A stretch of DNA of 14,862 nt from JAEXNA01 sp050486105 (GCA_050486105.1 JBJHCR010000153.1:1-14862); one strand, 5' to 3'; shown: positions 6,630 through 13,888, numbered from the stretch's first letter. Numbers and translations: made by a program. Notes: a model not told the origin generated them from the letters alone.

Positions 6630-8489
6630 ATGATCAAGGCTTGGCAACTGCTGCTTGTCGTTGGAGTAGGCATGGCTTTCGCCACCTTATTGACCTCGGA
6701 GCCCCCGGTTCTCGACAAGGCCCTGGTCATTTTGCTTCTGGCTGCGTCAGTTTTAGAAGTCCGCGCGGCGCCGAGAACTCGATACGGCCCCTTTTGTTGC
6801 GCCCCCGCCTTCTATCTGTCAGGGACCTACGCTCCCGGAGTGGGACCCACGGGCGCCTTGCTCTGCTGCGTGCTGGGCCTGACCTTGAGGTATCTATTGG
6901 GTCCGGCACCAAAACTGGTGACAACCTATGTGGCCGACTTTACGGCGGTCACTGTGGCCGTCTTCGTCTCTACCCTCGTCCCGGCAAGTCCTGAGCTAGG
7001 GTTTGCCCTCACCTGCTTTGCGTTTCTAGCCAGCGGAGCGGTTTTGGGACGAGCCCTTTTCCCACTCTCGAAAGAAACAAGAACGATCCGCAACCGTTTC
7101 GCTTTAGCCTCGGTGGTCGGTTCCATTCCAGCCGTCTACCTTGCCCACCAAGAACCGGCTATCAACATCTTCTTAGGGGCCCTTCTTCTGATCGCTCAAA
7201 GTGGGGGCACTATGAGGATCCGCCAAGAAGCTTTGGTTGAAACCAGCCGAAAACTACGTGACACCAAAGACAGCCTGCAGCAGGTTCGCCGGGAGAAGAG
7301 CGCCACCAGTCATCGTCTGGAGAGGACCACTCGGGAGCGAGAACTGGTTGAGAATCTGGCCAAGTATTTCGCCAGGCACCCCAGCGAATCCGAGCTGATC
7401 CAGGACTGCTTCGAAGCACTCACCCCGCTCTTTCCCGAAGCCAAGCGTTCCCTTTGGCACCCTACCCCACGAGGATTTGTACGCTGGTCTTCCTTTGGGG
7501 AAACCGATCTCGTGCCCCCTCAAGACGCCTTGGCCAAGTGCTGGGAGAGCCAAAACATACTCACCTTTCCAACGGCTTCCCCGACCCTGATCCTGGCGCC
7601 TCTACCCGAGCAAGGCGTCCTAGCCCTGGGCTTGCCGGAGCCCACCGCACTCTCCGAGAGCCGAAAGAGCTTGCTGACCATACTCTGCTCTCAATTCGCT
7701 CTCGGCTTACAGTCCGCTCGGTACCGCGGACAACTCGAAGAGGCCTTGCTCCTTCAGAAAGAAACCAACCGCCAGCTGCAGCTCTCCCAAGAACAACTGG
7801 TCCAATCGAGCAAGATGGCCGCCGTGGGCCAGCTTGCGGCCGGCGTGGCCCACGAGCTCAACTCTCCTTTAGCTGCGGCCCTGCTGCAGATCCAGGCAGG
7901 CAAGTTGCGCTTGGAGGGGGGCAATCTGGAGAAGGTTGGCAAGAGCTTGGAGACTGCCGAGGAGTCTTTAACGGTGGCCCAAGAGATCATCGAGAAACTC
8001 TTGGGCTTTTCCCGCATCAGTGGCCTGCAAGATATGAGAGTGGACCTGGCTAAGGCGGTGACCGGGGCCTGGGGGCTGCTCAAAGAGCAAATCGCTCAAG
8101 AGCAGATCGATATCAAGCTGGACCTGCCCAACGATATGTGGGTCCGGGGTGCCCCCACGGAGCTGCAGCAGGTGTTTGTCAATCTGCTTCTCAATGCCAG
8201 CTATGCCTGCAAGCAGACCAGCGAGCGCCGCCCACCTCGAATTTCCGTGCGCGGCGAGAAGAGTCAGGGGCGAGTGTCGGTGGTGGTCTCCGATTCCGGT
8301 CCGGGGATACAGCCCGAGGACGCACAGCGCATCTTCGAGCCCTTTTTCACCACCAAGCCCATTGGTGAGGGAACCGGCTTGGGGCTCGCCATTTCCTTTC
8401 AGATCCTCAAGGCCCACGGGGGAGGGATCGAACTCAAAAACTCGCCTGAAGGAGCGAGCTTCCGAGTTTTCCTCCCGCTTATGGCTTAG
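6630..8489 (+). CDS. Membrane sensor histidine kinase, 619 aa
   Basis: The N-terminal 195 residues contain about six or seven hydrophobic helices with little periplasmic loop sequence, so the input is probably membrane or intramembrane. Two Cys pairs (CCAP, LLCCVLG) sit in or near helices. A coiled coil (about 197-240) leads to a GAF-like region (about 240-360), then a second coil ending QLSQEQLVQSSKMAAVGQ. The kinase core is complete: H-box AAGVAHELNSPLAAA with phospho-acceptor H408, N-box QQVFVNLLLNASYA (N522), G1 DSGPGI (D555), F box IFEPFFTTK and G2 GEGTGLGLAIS (near G581). It resembles PilS in being a polytopic kinase near pilus genes, but it lacks a PilR-type partner here. The divergent REC-BTAD protein is the obvious candidate substrate. 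Confidence 0.93.
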   Translation: MIKAWQLLLVVGVGMAFATLLTSEPPVLDKALVILLLAASVLEVRAAPRTRYGPFCCAPAFYLSGTYAPGVGPTGALLCCVLGLTLRYLLGPAPKLVTTYVADFTAVTVAVFVSTLVPASPELGFALTCFAFLASGAVLGRALFPLSKETRTIRNRFALASVVGSIPAVYLAHQEPAINIFLGALLLIAQSGGTMRIRQEALVETSRKLRDTKDSLQQVRREKSATSHRLERTTRERELVENLAKYFARHPSESELIQDCFEALTPLFPEAKRSLWHPTPRGFVRWSSFGETDLVPPQDALAKCWESQNILTFPTASPTLILAPLPEQGVLALGLPEPTALSESRKSLLTILCSQFALGLQSARYRGQLEEALLLQKETNRQLQLSQEQLVQSSKMAAVGQLAAGVAHELNSPLAAALLQIQAGKLRLEGGNLEKVGKSLETAEESLTVAQEIIEKLLGFSRISGLQDMRVDLAKAVTGAWGLLKEQIAQEQIDIKLDLPNDMWVRGAPTELQQVFVNLLLNASYACKQTSERRPPRISVRGEKSQGRVSVVVSDSGPGIQPEDAQRIFEPFFTTKPIGEGTGLGLAISFQILKAHGGGIELKNSPEGASFRVFLPLMA

Positions 8490-8494
8490 GGCGC

Positions 8495-9007
8495 TTATTG
8501 CCGAGACAGCAGAAACTCTTCGTAGTCCTGGTTAGTGAACGACCTTACTTCGGTATGTGTGGGTTTCCCCTGGTGATAGGTCTCCTTGATGAGGAAGCCC
8601 TCAAATCCGGAAGGACGTTCAAGGAGAACCAGAGAGGTCGCTTGATCGCCTTGGAAGTGAACATCGCTATGGTGCACCAGATCGACGGATCCATGATTGT
8701 AAGGCTCACCATCCTGCGACAAGAATTGAGTGGACCTGACCCAGCCGTTCTCCGTAGTGCCCTGGTAATAGGTGGTCGTATGATTGGGACGGAGGCCATC
8801 AGACCCGTGAACTTCGATGGTCTGCACCACCCCTCGACCCGGACTGAGATCGTCGGGGCACTCATCACGAAGGTAGGCGTCGTGAAAAGCTAGGCGCAAA
8901 TCCTGGTGATTCGACTTTATCGGTTGGCCCAGGGGAAGATCTCCAGCAGCTTGGAAATGTTGACGGGCCTTTCGGGCCGTGTTTGAGATGTGGGTGGGAA
9001 TGTTCAT
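8495..9007 (-). CDS. Hypothetical protein, 170 aa
   Basis: I do not recognise a family. It is soluble, with no signal peptide or transmembrane helix. The first 35 residues are basic and helical. From about residue 55 the sequence alternates in beta-hairpin fashion (VVQTIEVHGSDG, TTTYYQGTTENGWVR, VDLVHHSDVHFQGD), unusually rich in His, Gln and Thr. The ATG has a plausible AGAGGA ribosome site within the end of the upstream gene. It lies 3 bases after the TAA of the 274-aa gene, so the two form one operon and may interact. It converges on the histidine kinase gene with a 5-base gap, leaving no room for a separate terminator. Confidence 0.7.
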   Translation of the reverse strand: MNIPTHISNTARKARQHFQAAGDLPLGQPIKSNHQDLRLAFHDAYLRDECPDDLSPGRGVVQTIEVHGSDGLRPNHTTTYYQGTTENGWVRSTQFLSQDGEPYNHGSVDLVHHSDVHFQGDQATSLVLLERPSGFEGFLIKETYHQGKPTHTEVRSFTNQDYEEFLLSRQ

Positions 9008-9010
9008 GAT

Positions 9011-9835
9011 TTAGAATCCTCTCATCGGGGTCATTAGGGCTCTGTTGGAGGCTAGGACGTTGTCGGCCGACTGGTCTAGGATTTCGACTGTGGTCTCAAA
9101 ATCTTCGTCACGCTTTAGGTTGCTATCGAAGAATTTCGACTCTACAGAATAGAGGTCGGCTCTGCGCTGCACTTCTTGACCGCCCTCGGTGGTGTTTTGA
9201 ATGATCCGAGGTCGCTGGTCCATGCTGAGAGGATTGTCCAAGACGGCAATGGCGCCCACTCCGTTCGTCGCCATGGAGACTTGCTTAAGGTTAAATTCCG
9301 AGCCTTCCCACCACAGATTGGCACCCAGAGAGTTCTGAAAATGGGTCGGATCATCCGACCTACTGAATTGTAGTTGTCCTGTTTCGGAGGCAACGATCTG
9401 CAAGTGAGAGCCATCGGGCAAAGACAAATTGTGGCGATCGATCCCCTGATCCAAGCCGAAGGATTCGTCTCTCTTCGTTTCCACCGGAAGTTCGCGGCTA
9501 CTTCCCTTGGCGTCCGACATAAGGGCCACCATCCCATCGTCTTGAGCAATGAGCTTGAGGGTCGCACCGGCAACACCCAAGAGGCAGTCGCCACTGACCA
9601 CTATCCCCGACTTAAGGGCCTCCGACGGGTCAAATTGGCTGGGGTTACTCGGCTTAACAGCGACCTTCTCGGCAACGTAGTTGAGGGGAAACCACACCTT
9701 GTCTTCGAGAAGAGTGGAGGCGACTCGCTTATCGCTGCCCGCGGTATGGACCGAATTCGGCACCTTTGCTTTGAAGGATGTGGCTCGAGCGCCCGTGGTC
9801 CCGTTGTGCATTCGAAGGTTAACTCTACTAATCAT
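9011..9835 (-). CDS. Hypothetical protein, 274 aa, first gene of a two-gene operon
   Basis: I do not recognise a family. The N-terminal 40 residues are basic and low in hydrophobicity, with no clear signal peptide. The remainder is predicted mixed beta, with repeated short strands (around GVAGATLKLIAQDDGMVALMS and the turn-rich LSLPDGSHLQIVASETG). The C-terminus is a helix (EDFETTVEILDQSADNVLASNRA). I place the start at ATG 9835, nine bases after AAGGAG. An in-frame TTG at 9844 abuts the Shine-Dalgarno and cannot be used. It is followed closely by the 170-aa gene and is divergent from the Gly/Ala-rich 169-aa gene across a 320-base gap with repeated AACAGCT motifs. Confidence 0.72.
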   Translation of the reverse strand: MISRVNLRMHNGTTGARATSFKAKVPNSVHTAGSDKRVASTLLEDKVWFPLNYVAEKVAVKPSNPSQFDPSEALKSGIVVSGDCLLGVAGATLKLIAQDDGMVALMSDAKGSSRELPVETKRDESFGLDQGIDRHNLSLPDGSHLQIVASETGQLQFSRSDDPTHFQNSLGANLWWEGSEFNLKQVSMATNGVGAIAVLDNPLSMDQRPRIIQNTTEGGQEVQRRADLYSVESKFFDSNLKRDEDFETTVEILDQSADNVLASNRALMTPMRGF

Positions 9836-10155
9836 CTGTCTCAACTCCTTGGAACTTCTGGGCCTACTATCCCAAAGAGCTGTTCAACAGCTGTTACATG
9901 GATTTCCCCCGCTCAAAGGTCGAGCCATCCACCTTATTGATCGCTGAAAGGGAAGCGCTCCCGAAGAGTCACCCGAACGATTAACAGCTGACAAACAGCC
10001 CTCTGAGATACTGCAGTCAGAAGAAACGTTCAGGAGTCACAGGCGGCCAACACTGCCCAAAATACCCCTAAGTACGAGCCTCGGGTGCCGACTTAGCAAA
10101 AAGCTCAGCTGCGCTTCTTCGAAACAGAAAAGCCAATTCGATAGGAGAAATACAA
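9836..10155. other. 320-base divergent intergenic region
   Basis: No convincing gene is present. It separates the minus-strand 274/170-aa pair from the plus-strand 169-aa gene. It holds the AGGAG site of the former next to 9845, three AGCTGTT/AACAGCT motifs, and the AGGAG (about 10143) of the latter. I saw no confident sigma-70 promoter pair on either strand. The CTGACA near 9987 has no good -10 at normal spacing. Confidence 0.6.
9878..9895. promoter_or_regulatory. Inverted-repeat operator-like site AGCTGTT-C-AACAGCT(GTT)
   Basis: AGCTGTTCAACAGCT (9878-9892) is a perfect inverted repeat around one central base. It overlaps a perfect palindrome AACAGCTGTT (9886-9895). A further AACAGCT lies at 9983-9989. 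The cluster lies in the divergent region about 40-60 bases upstream of the 274-aa gene, the expected place for a regulator-binding site. The binding protein is unknown. Confidence 0.35.
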
Positions 10156-10665
10156 GTGAAACTGGGACAAAACTTTGCCAATATCGGACGTCGAGTTGCC
10201 TTCGGAGCAGGTGGAGCGGTAAAGGGCACCTCCGTCGGCCTTCTGAAAGGCACCAAAGAGGTTGCCAAGGACGTTGGTCGGGGAATTTCCGATGGGATCT
10301 CCATCTCCCGCGATGCAAAACTGAACGTGGCCCAGAAAGCCGTCAAGATTACCGGCAAGGCCATCGGGACCTACGTTAAGGCTTGTCAATCGCTGGCTCG
10401 AGAGGTCGCTGTCAACGCAATTGCCGGAATCGCAGGGGGTTTGGCCCTTGCGAACACCGTCAACGACACCGACGCCACAGCGACCTTCAAGACCGTCGGC
10501 AACGGCTATGAGCGAAGCAACTCCCAATTCACCGAAAAGCTCACTTTTCAGACCAACCAGCAGGGTGGCACGGTGGGATTTCAGATTAAGCGTCTGCCTA
10601 ATCAGGAATCGGCTCCTGGCATTGAAATCTCCCAGGGAGCCAATGGGCTCTTGCTGATGAGCTGA
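10156..10665 (+). CDS. Gly/Ala-rich hypothetical protein, 169 aa
   Basis: I do not recognise a family. The first 110 residues are basic, Gly/Ala/Val-rich and amphipathic, with glycine-spaced small-residue stretches (FGAGGAVKGTSVGLLKG, DVGRGISDGIS, AIAGIAGGLALAN). This resembles membrane-active or glycine-zipper helices. The last 60 residues are polar and beta-like, with Thr/Asn/Gln turns. No classical signal peptide is seen. The GTG start is supported by AGGAG eight bases upstream; no ATG lies nearby in frame. It stands alone, divergent from the 274/170-aa operon, and the pairing may reflect joint function. A membrane-associated or surface-coating role is possible but not demonstrated. Confidence 0.68.
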   Translation: MKLGQNFANIGRRVAFGAGGAVKGTSVGLLKGTKEVAKDVGRGISDGISISRDAKLNVAQKAVKITGKAIGTYVKACQSLAREVAVNAIAGIAGGLALANTVNDTDATATFKTVGNGYERSNSQFTEKLTFQTNQQGGTVGFQIKRLPNQESAPGIEISQGANGLLLMS

Positions 10666-10855
10666 GGGGTCGAAAACGAGTTCGTAGGTTCCTTCCCCGG
10701 GCGAGAGCTTCACCCGCCCGAAGCCGCCCCGATCCCTGGCGCGCAGGGGAGCCCTCAGCAATAAACCAAGCCGACGAGCAGGGTCTGGAGCTCTCTCTAG
10801 GTCACAAATCTGCTGCTGGGGTTTCGACCGCTCGTTCCAAGGAAAAACTCACGGT
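10666..10855. other. Intergenic stretch with GC-rich hairpin
   Basis: No functional gene is seen. An inverted repeat CGGGCG (10698-10703) / CGCCCG (10715-10720) could form a small stem-loop, but no T-tract follows, so it is not a clear intrinsic terminator. The minus strand reads a protein-like fragment (GGFGRVKLSPGEGTYELV), possibly a gene remnant. The 3' end holds an AAGGA about 12 bases before the next ATG. Confidence 0.4.
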
Positions 10856-11284
10856 ATGAGTCCTCAACTGATCTTCGTGCCGGTCCTGGCCCATTTCGCC
10901 CTGGTGATCTTTCTCTACACCCTGCTTCTCCGACGCAAGATGTCGGCCCTGAAAGTCAAGGAGGTGAACCTTAAAGATACGGCGCTCAACTGCAAGGCTT
11001 GGCCCGACCAAGCCGTCCTTAAGTGCTCCAACAACCTGGACAACCAGTTCCAGGCCCCCATGCTTTTCTACGCCCTTTGCTTCGTGCTCTCGGCGGTGGA
11101 CGGAGTCAACCAAGGCACTCTCGTTCTAGCCTGGGCCTTCGTTTTCAGCCGATACTTCCACGCTTATATCCACGTGGGCAAAAACTATGTTCCTCACCGC
11201 ATGCGAGCCTTCGCCTTTGGCATTGCAACCCTAGTGTGCTTGGCGGCTTTTGCAGCCTACAGGCTCTGGCCCTTGCTGGGGTAG
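10856..11284 (+). CDS. MAPEG-family integral membrane protein, 142 aa
   Basis: It belongs to the small four-helix membrane family that includes microsomal glutathione transferases and many uncharacterised bacterial members. Helices lie near residues 5-25, 68-82, 87-104 and 118-138. The family-like motif NNLDNQFQAPMLFYAL (about 56-71) and the helix-3/4 stretch FSRYFHAYIHVGKNYVPHRMRAF match bacterial MAPEG proteins of this length. Catalytic activity cannot be inferred, since most bacterial members of this subtype have no known substrate. The start is the first ATG after the region's AAGGA. It seems to be a single gene, not tied to the pilus genes. Confidence in the family is good and in the function low. 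Confidence 0.8.
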   Translation: MSPQLIFVPVLAHFALVIFLYTLLLRRKMSALKVKEVNLKDTALNCKAWPDQAVLKCSNNLDNQFQAPMLFYALCFVLSAVDGVNQGTLVLAWAFVFSRYFHAYIHVGKNYVPHRMRAFAFGIATLVCLAAFAAYRLWPLLG

Positions 11285-11419
11285 AGTTTAGGCCCTGACC
11301 TGGGGACTTTAGCCCTGAACCGACTCAAAGGCCGCTGTTTTCCAATAGCCTTCCGCCAGGGTGCGAACCTAGCAGAAAACTTGGGACAAGAGAAGTGTCA
11401 ACCGTGGGAGGCGGCAGGC

Positions 11420-11809
11420 TTGACCGTGCTGGTGGTGCAGTACGGAAAAACCCTCCAGAACCACACCAGTCTCCTTGGTGATATGTTCGGAGTAGCTGTG
11501 CAAGCCCTTGGTGTCGGCGGCTATGTCGGACTGGTCGGACCTGATGCCGAGTTGACCGCCGAGCAGTGGAAAGAGCTGACTGCTCGCATGGTCGAGCGCA
11601 TTTCGGTCAAGGAACAGATGGCGCTGGCCATGGAATCGGAAATGAATAGCTTCCTTACGACCAGCGAGCGGCTCGCAAAGGGGGAGTCTCTCGAAGGGCT
11701 AGACGAGATGAACCTCGCCCTATTTCGGTTTCCCGGGTTATTCAACCGCGAGGTTCGTATCTTCAGCAATATGGCTCTTGCGCCAGCCGAGTGCGGGAAG
11801 TGGGCCTAA
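11420..11809 (+). CDS. Hypothetical protein, 129 aa
   Basis: I do not recognise a family. The start is proposed at TTG 11420, eight bases after GGGAGG. An in-frame TTG at 11381 would add 13 residues but has no ribosome site. The N-terminal 40 residues are mildly hydrophobic and Gly-rich (LLGDMFGVAVQALGVGGYVG). The centre is a charged helical region (about 50-105) and the C-terminus is mixed. It could be a small regulatory or membrane-peripheral protein. The stop (11807-11809) overlaps the stop of the convergent slipin-like gene by three bases, so transcripts from the two are antisense at their ends. Confidence 0.5.
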   Translation: MTVLVVQYGKTLQNHTSLLGDMFGVAVQALGVGGYVGLVGPDAELTAEQWKELTARMVERISVKEQMALAMESEMNSFLTTSERLAKGESLEGLDEMNLALFRFPGLFNREVRIFSNMALAPAECGKWA

Positions 11810-12576
11810 AGGTCTGGCGACTCGCCCTCGGTAGCCGCCGGAGTGCTTCTATTGCTCATTCCCACCAAGTTCGAAGCGGCTGTGCCAGCGTTCAGAATCA
11901 GGGTATTGCCGCTACCACGGGACAACTCGGCCATGGCCTCAATTTCTCGCAGACGGAGAATCTCAGGGTTGTCGCGTACCAGGCGAGCCGCGTTAGCCAG
12001 AGCCCGCAATGTGGCCACTTCTTCACGAGCTGCCGTTAGAGCAGCCTTGGCGCGCAACTTTTGCTCCACCTCTTTGGTCATGAGGTCACGAACCGAGGCC
12101 ACCAAGACAAGGTCCTTAACCTCCGCAGCCAAAATCTCCAAACCCAGTGGCGCTCCATATGGGAGCAGTTGCTGTTTCAGCAACTCATGCAGAGCCTCAC
12201 GACTTCCCATCAGTTCCCCCACGCTAACCCCGGACAGAACCGCGCGTCCCTCTCTTTGGGTATGCTCGTAAAGTTTGGTCAAGTAACTCTGACTCTCGTG
12301 CACTGCTCTGGCAGGGTCGACGATTCTATAGTCGACCGTAAGATTGACGGTAATCGGAAGCGGGTCCGCAGAAAAGACCTTCTGCCCTGAAACTTGCAGG
12401 CTGCTTTGTCTGATGTCCACCACGGTGATATGCTTGCGCATCCACCACCAAAGGCGGTAGGTGCCCGGCATGAGTACACGCTTGAATGCACCCGAGTCAT
12501 ACAGCAGGCCTCGCTGGTATTCGAACACCGTCACCCGGCCCCCGGAATGCTCTTGGGTATGGGATGTCCCGATCAT
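11806..12576 (-). CDS. SPFH/Band 7 domain protein, slipin-like, 256 aa
   Basis: Members of this family scaffold membrane microdomains and oligomerise through coiled coils. The Band 7 domain runs from VTVFEYQRGLLY (about residue 15) through LMPGTYRLW, PLPITVNLTVDYRI and EILAAEVKDLVLV. It is followed by the Ala/Glu-rich coil VEQKLRAKAALTAAREEVATL and the slipin-type signature LVRDNPEILRLREIEAM. Most slipins begin with a membrane hairpin; none is visible here. I chose ATG 12576, where family similarity starts. The frame stays open upstream to GTG 12756, but those 60 residues are Arg/Pro-rich and no start in the region has a good Shine-Dalgarno. Membrane attachment must be peripheral or through partners. 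The C-terminal tail is low complexity and Ser/Thr/Asn-rich. Confidence 0.85.
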   Translation of the reverse strand: MIGTSHTQEHSGGRVTVFEYQRGLLYDSGAFKRVLMPGTYRLWWWMRKHITVVDIRQSSLQVSGQKVFSADPLPITVNLTVDYRIVDPARAVHESQSYLTKLYEHTQREGRAVLSGVSVGELMGSREALHELLKQQLLPYGAPLGLEILAAEVKDLVLVASVRDLMTKEVEQKLRAKAALTAAREEVATLRALANAARLVRDNPEILRLREIEAMAELSRGSGNTLILNAGTAASNLVGMSNRSTPAATEGESPDL

Positions 12577-12986
12577 GACGGAGACTTTGCCAAAAAGAAG
12601 GACGCGCCTTCCTAACCCATCTCCAGTAGCTAGCGCGGGAGAAAAGATGCCCGAGAGCATCCATCTCGCAAGGCGCCAGGCCTGTAAAAGAGGGGTCTTG
12701 ATGAAAGGGCGTCCCGGGGGTGTTAGCCTGGAGACCGAGAGCCAAGTGCGGAACACATCTCGCGCCGCTGGCTTTCCCGGTGCTTGTGAGCAACGACGCT
12801 CACCGTTTCAAGATACGCCCGATCGAGGGGGAGTCCTGTTAAAGTGCCGCGCAAATCCTACTGTGTTGGCATCACCGGCACATCGGCTCGAGGGCTGCAA
12901 CGAAGGGCAAGCCCCCATCGAAGGGCAGAATGGAGATCGAACGGAGTTCCGCGTTGGGAGGCTGGGCCAGGCGATCCCGCTCGGAA

Positions 12987-13000
12987 GTCGAATATTCGAC
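12987..13000. promoter_or_regulatory. Perfect 14-bp palindrome GTCGAATATTCGAC at the ribosome-binding position
   Basis: The palindrome ends two bases before the ATG at 13003 and occupies exactly where a Shine-Dalgarno would be. No ribosome site is otherwise visible for that gene. It could be an operator for a dimeric repressor or an RNA hairpin that controls initiation. Its length and perfection are unlikely to be accidental, but no binding protein can be named. Confidence 0.4.
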
Positions 13001-13002
13001 AG

Positions 13003-13425
13003 ATGGAGCAAGCATCAGCGAACCGGTTTGAGCAGAATTCCCACCGGTTGGTGTTCTTCGCCCTGTGGCTGCAAGGCTGCCTCACCCTCCTGGCCCTAAG
13101 CCTAGTCGTGGCCCCTATTCTTCTGGCCATCAAAGAATTTTCCCACGAAATGAACGTCAATCTGCCAAGTATCACGGAAACCGCCTTAACGATCCAACCC
13201 CTCCTGAATCATCCGTGGTTAGCACTCGTCTTCCTACTGGCTTGGACCATGACACTGATGAGACTTCGCCGTTGGCGCCCCCATCCAGTGCCAGAATCGG
13301 AGGTCGAGCTACCGGTCGCTCGATTGGAAGTGGCTTTCGCTCTGCACATCGGTTTGAACTGCGTTGCGCTGGTGCTGGGATTCGCTGCGGCCCTACCGTT
13401 CATACAATTGCTGGGATGTCTATGA
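13003..13425 (+). CDS. Small polytopic membrane protein A of a tandem paralogous pair, 140 aa
   Basis: Three hydrophobic segments (about residues 17-41, 70-87 and 108-137) are separated by short polar loops. A basic loop RLRRWRPH follows helix 2, which suggests an inside position. The N-terminal motif SHRLVFFALWLQGCLTLL closely parallels the next protein's SYRALMFMVWLQGLLTIL, so the two are paralogues. I do not recognise a family; the layout of helices with a Pro-rich loop loosely resembles GspF helices, but T2SSF motifs are missing. The ATG at 13003 was chosen because upstream codons (in frame to 12844) are Arg-rich and unlike protein. No Shine-Dalgarno is visible, and a palindrome takes its place. 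The stop overlaps the next ATG by four bases. Confidence 0.65.
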   Translation: MEQASANRFEQNSHRLVFFALWLQGCLTLLALSLVVAPILLAIKEFSHEMNVNLPSITETALTIQPLLNHPWLALVFLLAWTMTLMRLRRWRPHPVPESEVELPVARLEVAFALHIGLNCVALVLGFAAALPFIQLLGCL

Positions 13426-13859
13426 ACACTTCAGCGGTGCGTCGGACCATTGGTGAGGTGAATCTGCGTTGGAGTTCGCTTCGCCCCAGCTACCGCGCTC
13501 TGATGTTCATGGTCTGGTTGCAGGGCCTGCTCACCATTTTAGGATATTGGTTCTTTGTCAAAGTCCTTCCGTATTGGTATGGCTGCTCCTGGGAAGTCGA
13601 CCGTCCGCCTGTCTCCCATATGGTCAAAGTGCTCTCCCCATGGTTACCGCCAGGGGGACCGCTCTTGGTGCTTTGGACGGGAGTTCTTATTGGACTGCTT
13701 TTCATTCAGACTCACAGAAACCCGTACCAGGAAACCGCACCTCGGGGCTCACTTGCCTTACCGCTCGTGCTTCACTTCGCTATGGCCTGCTCTTGGGCCA
13801 TGATAGCCCTGATCTCCGTACCCGTGCTCGTCCACTTGTTCACGGAGCTCATTAGGTGA
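13422..13859 (+). CDS. Small polytopic membrane protein B of a tandem paralogous pair, 145 aa
   Basis: It has the same topology as the preceding protein: hydrophobic segments near residues 25-48, 76-93 and 112-139, with a Trp/Tyr-rich first helix and a Pro-rich loop (SPWLPPGGP). The shared signature is the WLQG-LT core of helix 1. The start ATG forms ATGA with the upstream stop, indicating translational coupling and probably equimolar synthesis of a heteromeric membrane pair. An ATG two codons earlier (13416) is possible. No family or catalytic motif is recognised. Repeat copy 2 begins 29 bases after its stop and could act as a 3' hairpin for the transcript. Confidence 0.68.
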   Translation: MNTSAVRRTIGEVNLRWSSLRPSYRALMFMVWLQGLLTILGYWFFVKVLPYWYGCSWEVDRPPVSHMVKVLSPWLPPGGPLLVLWTGVLIGLLFIQTHRNPYQETAPRGSLALPLVLHFAMACSWAMIALISVPVLVHLFTELIR

Positions 13860-13888
13860 AGCCCACCGAACACTCCTCGTGGCTCTCG

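Noticed and set aside
9836..9844. TTG start of the 274-aa gene at 9844
   Set aside because: It touches the Shine-Dalgarno sequence itself, so ATG at 9835 is the usable start.
9374..9940. 188-codon plus-strand frame
   Set aside because: It is antisense to the 274-aa gene, which has a better start, spacing to its operon partner and composition.
10105..10761. 218-codon minus-strand frame over the 169-aa gene
   Set aside because: Most is antisense to a gene with a good Shine-Dalgarno. Only its first 40 codons, in the spacer, look protein-like, so it was reported as a possible remnant instead.
12577..12756. N-terminal extension of the slipin-like gene to GTG 12756
   Set aside because: The frame is open, but the 60 residues are low in family-like sequence and no ribosome site is present. 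Kept only as an alternative.
12461..13099. 212-codon plus-strand frame
   Set aside because: Arg/Pro/Ser-rich translation typical of a shadow frame. It overlaps the Band 7 gene antisense and the start of the membrane protein.
13065..13421. N-terminal extension of membrane protein B
   Set aside because: It would overlap protein A in another frame, and its residues are Pro/Arg/Ser-rich. The ATGA-coupled start is far more likely.
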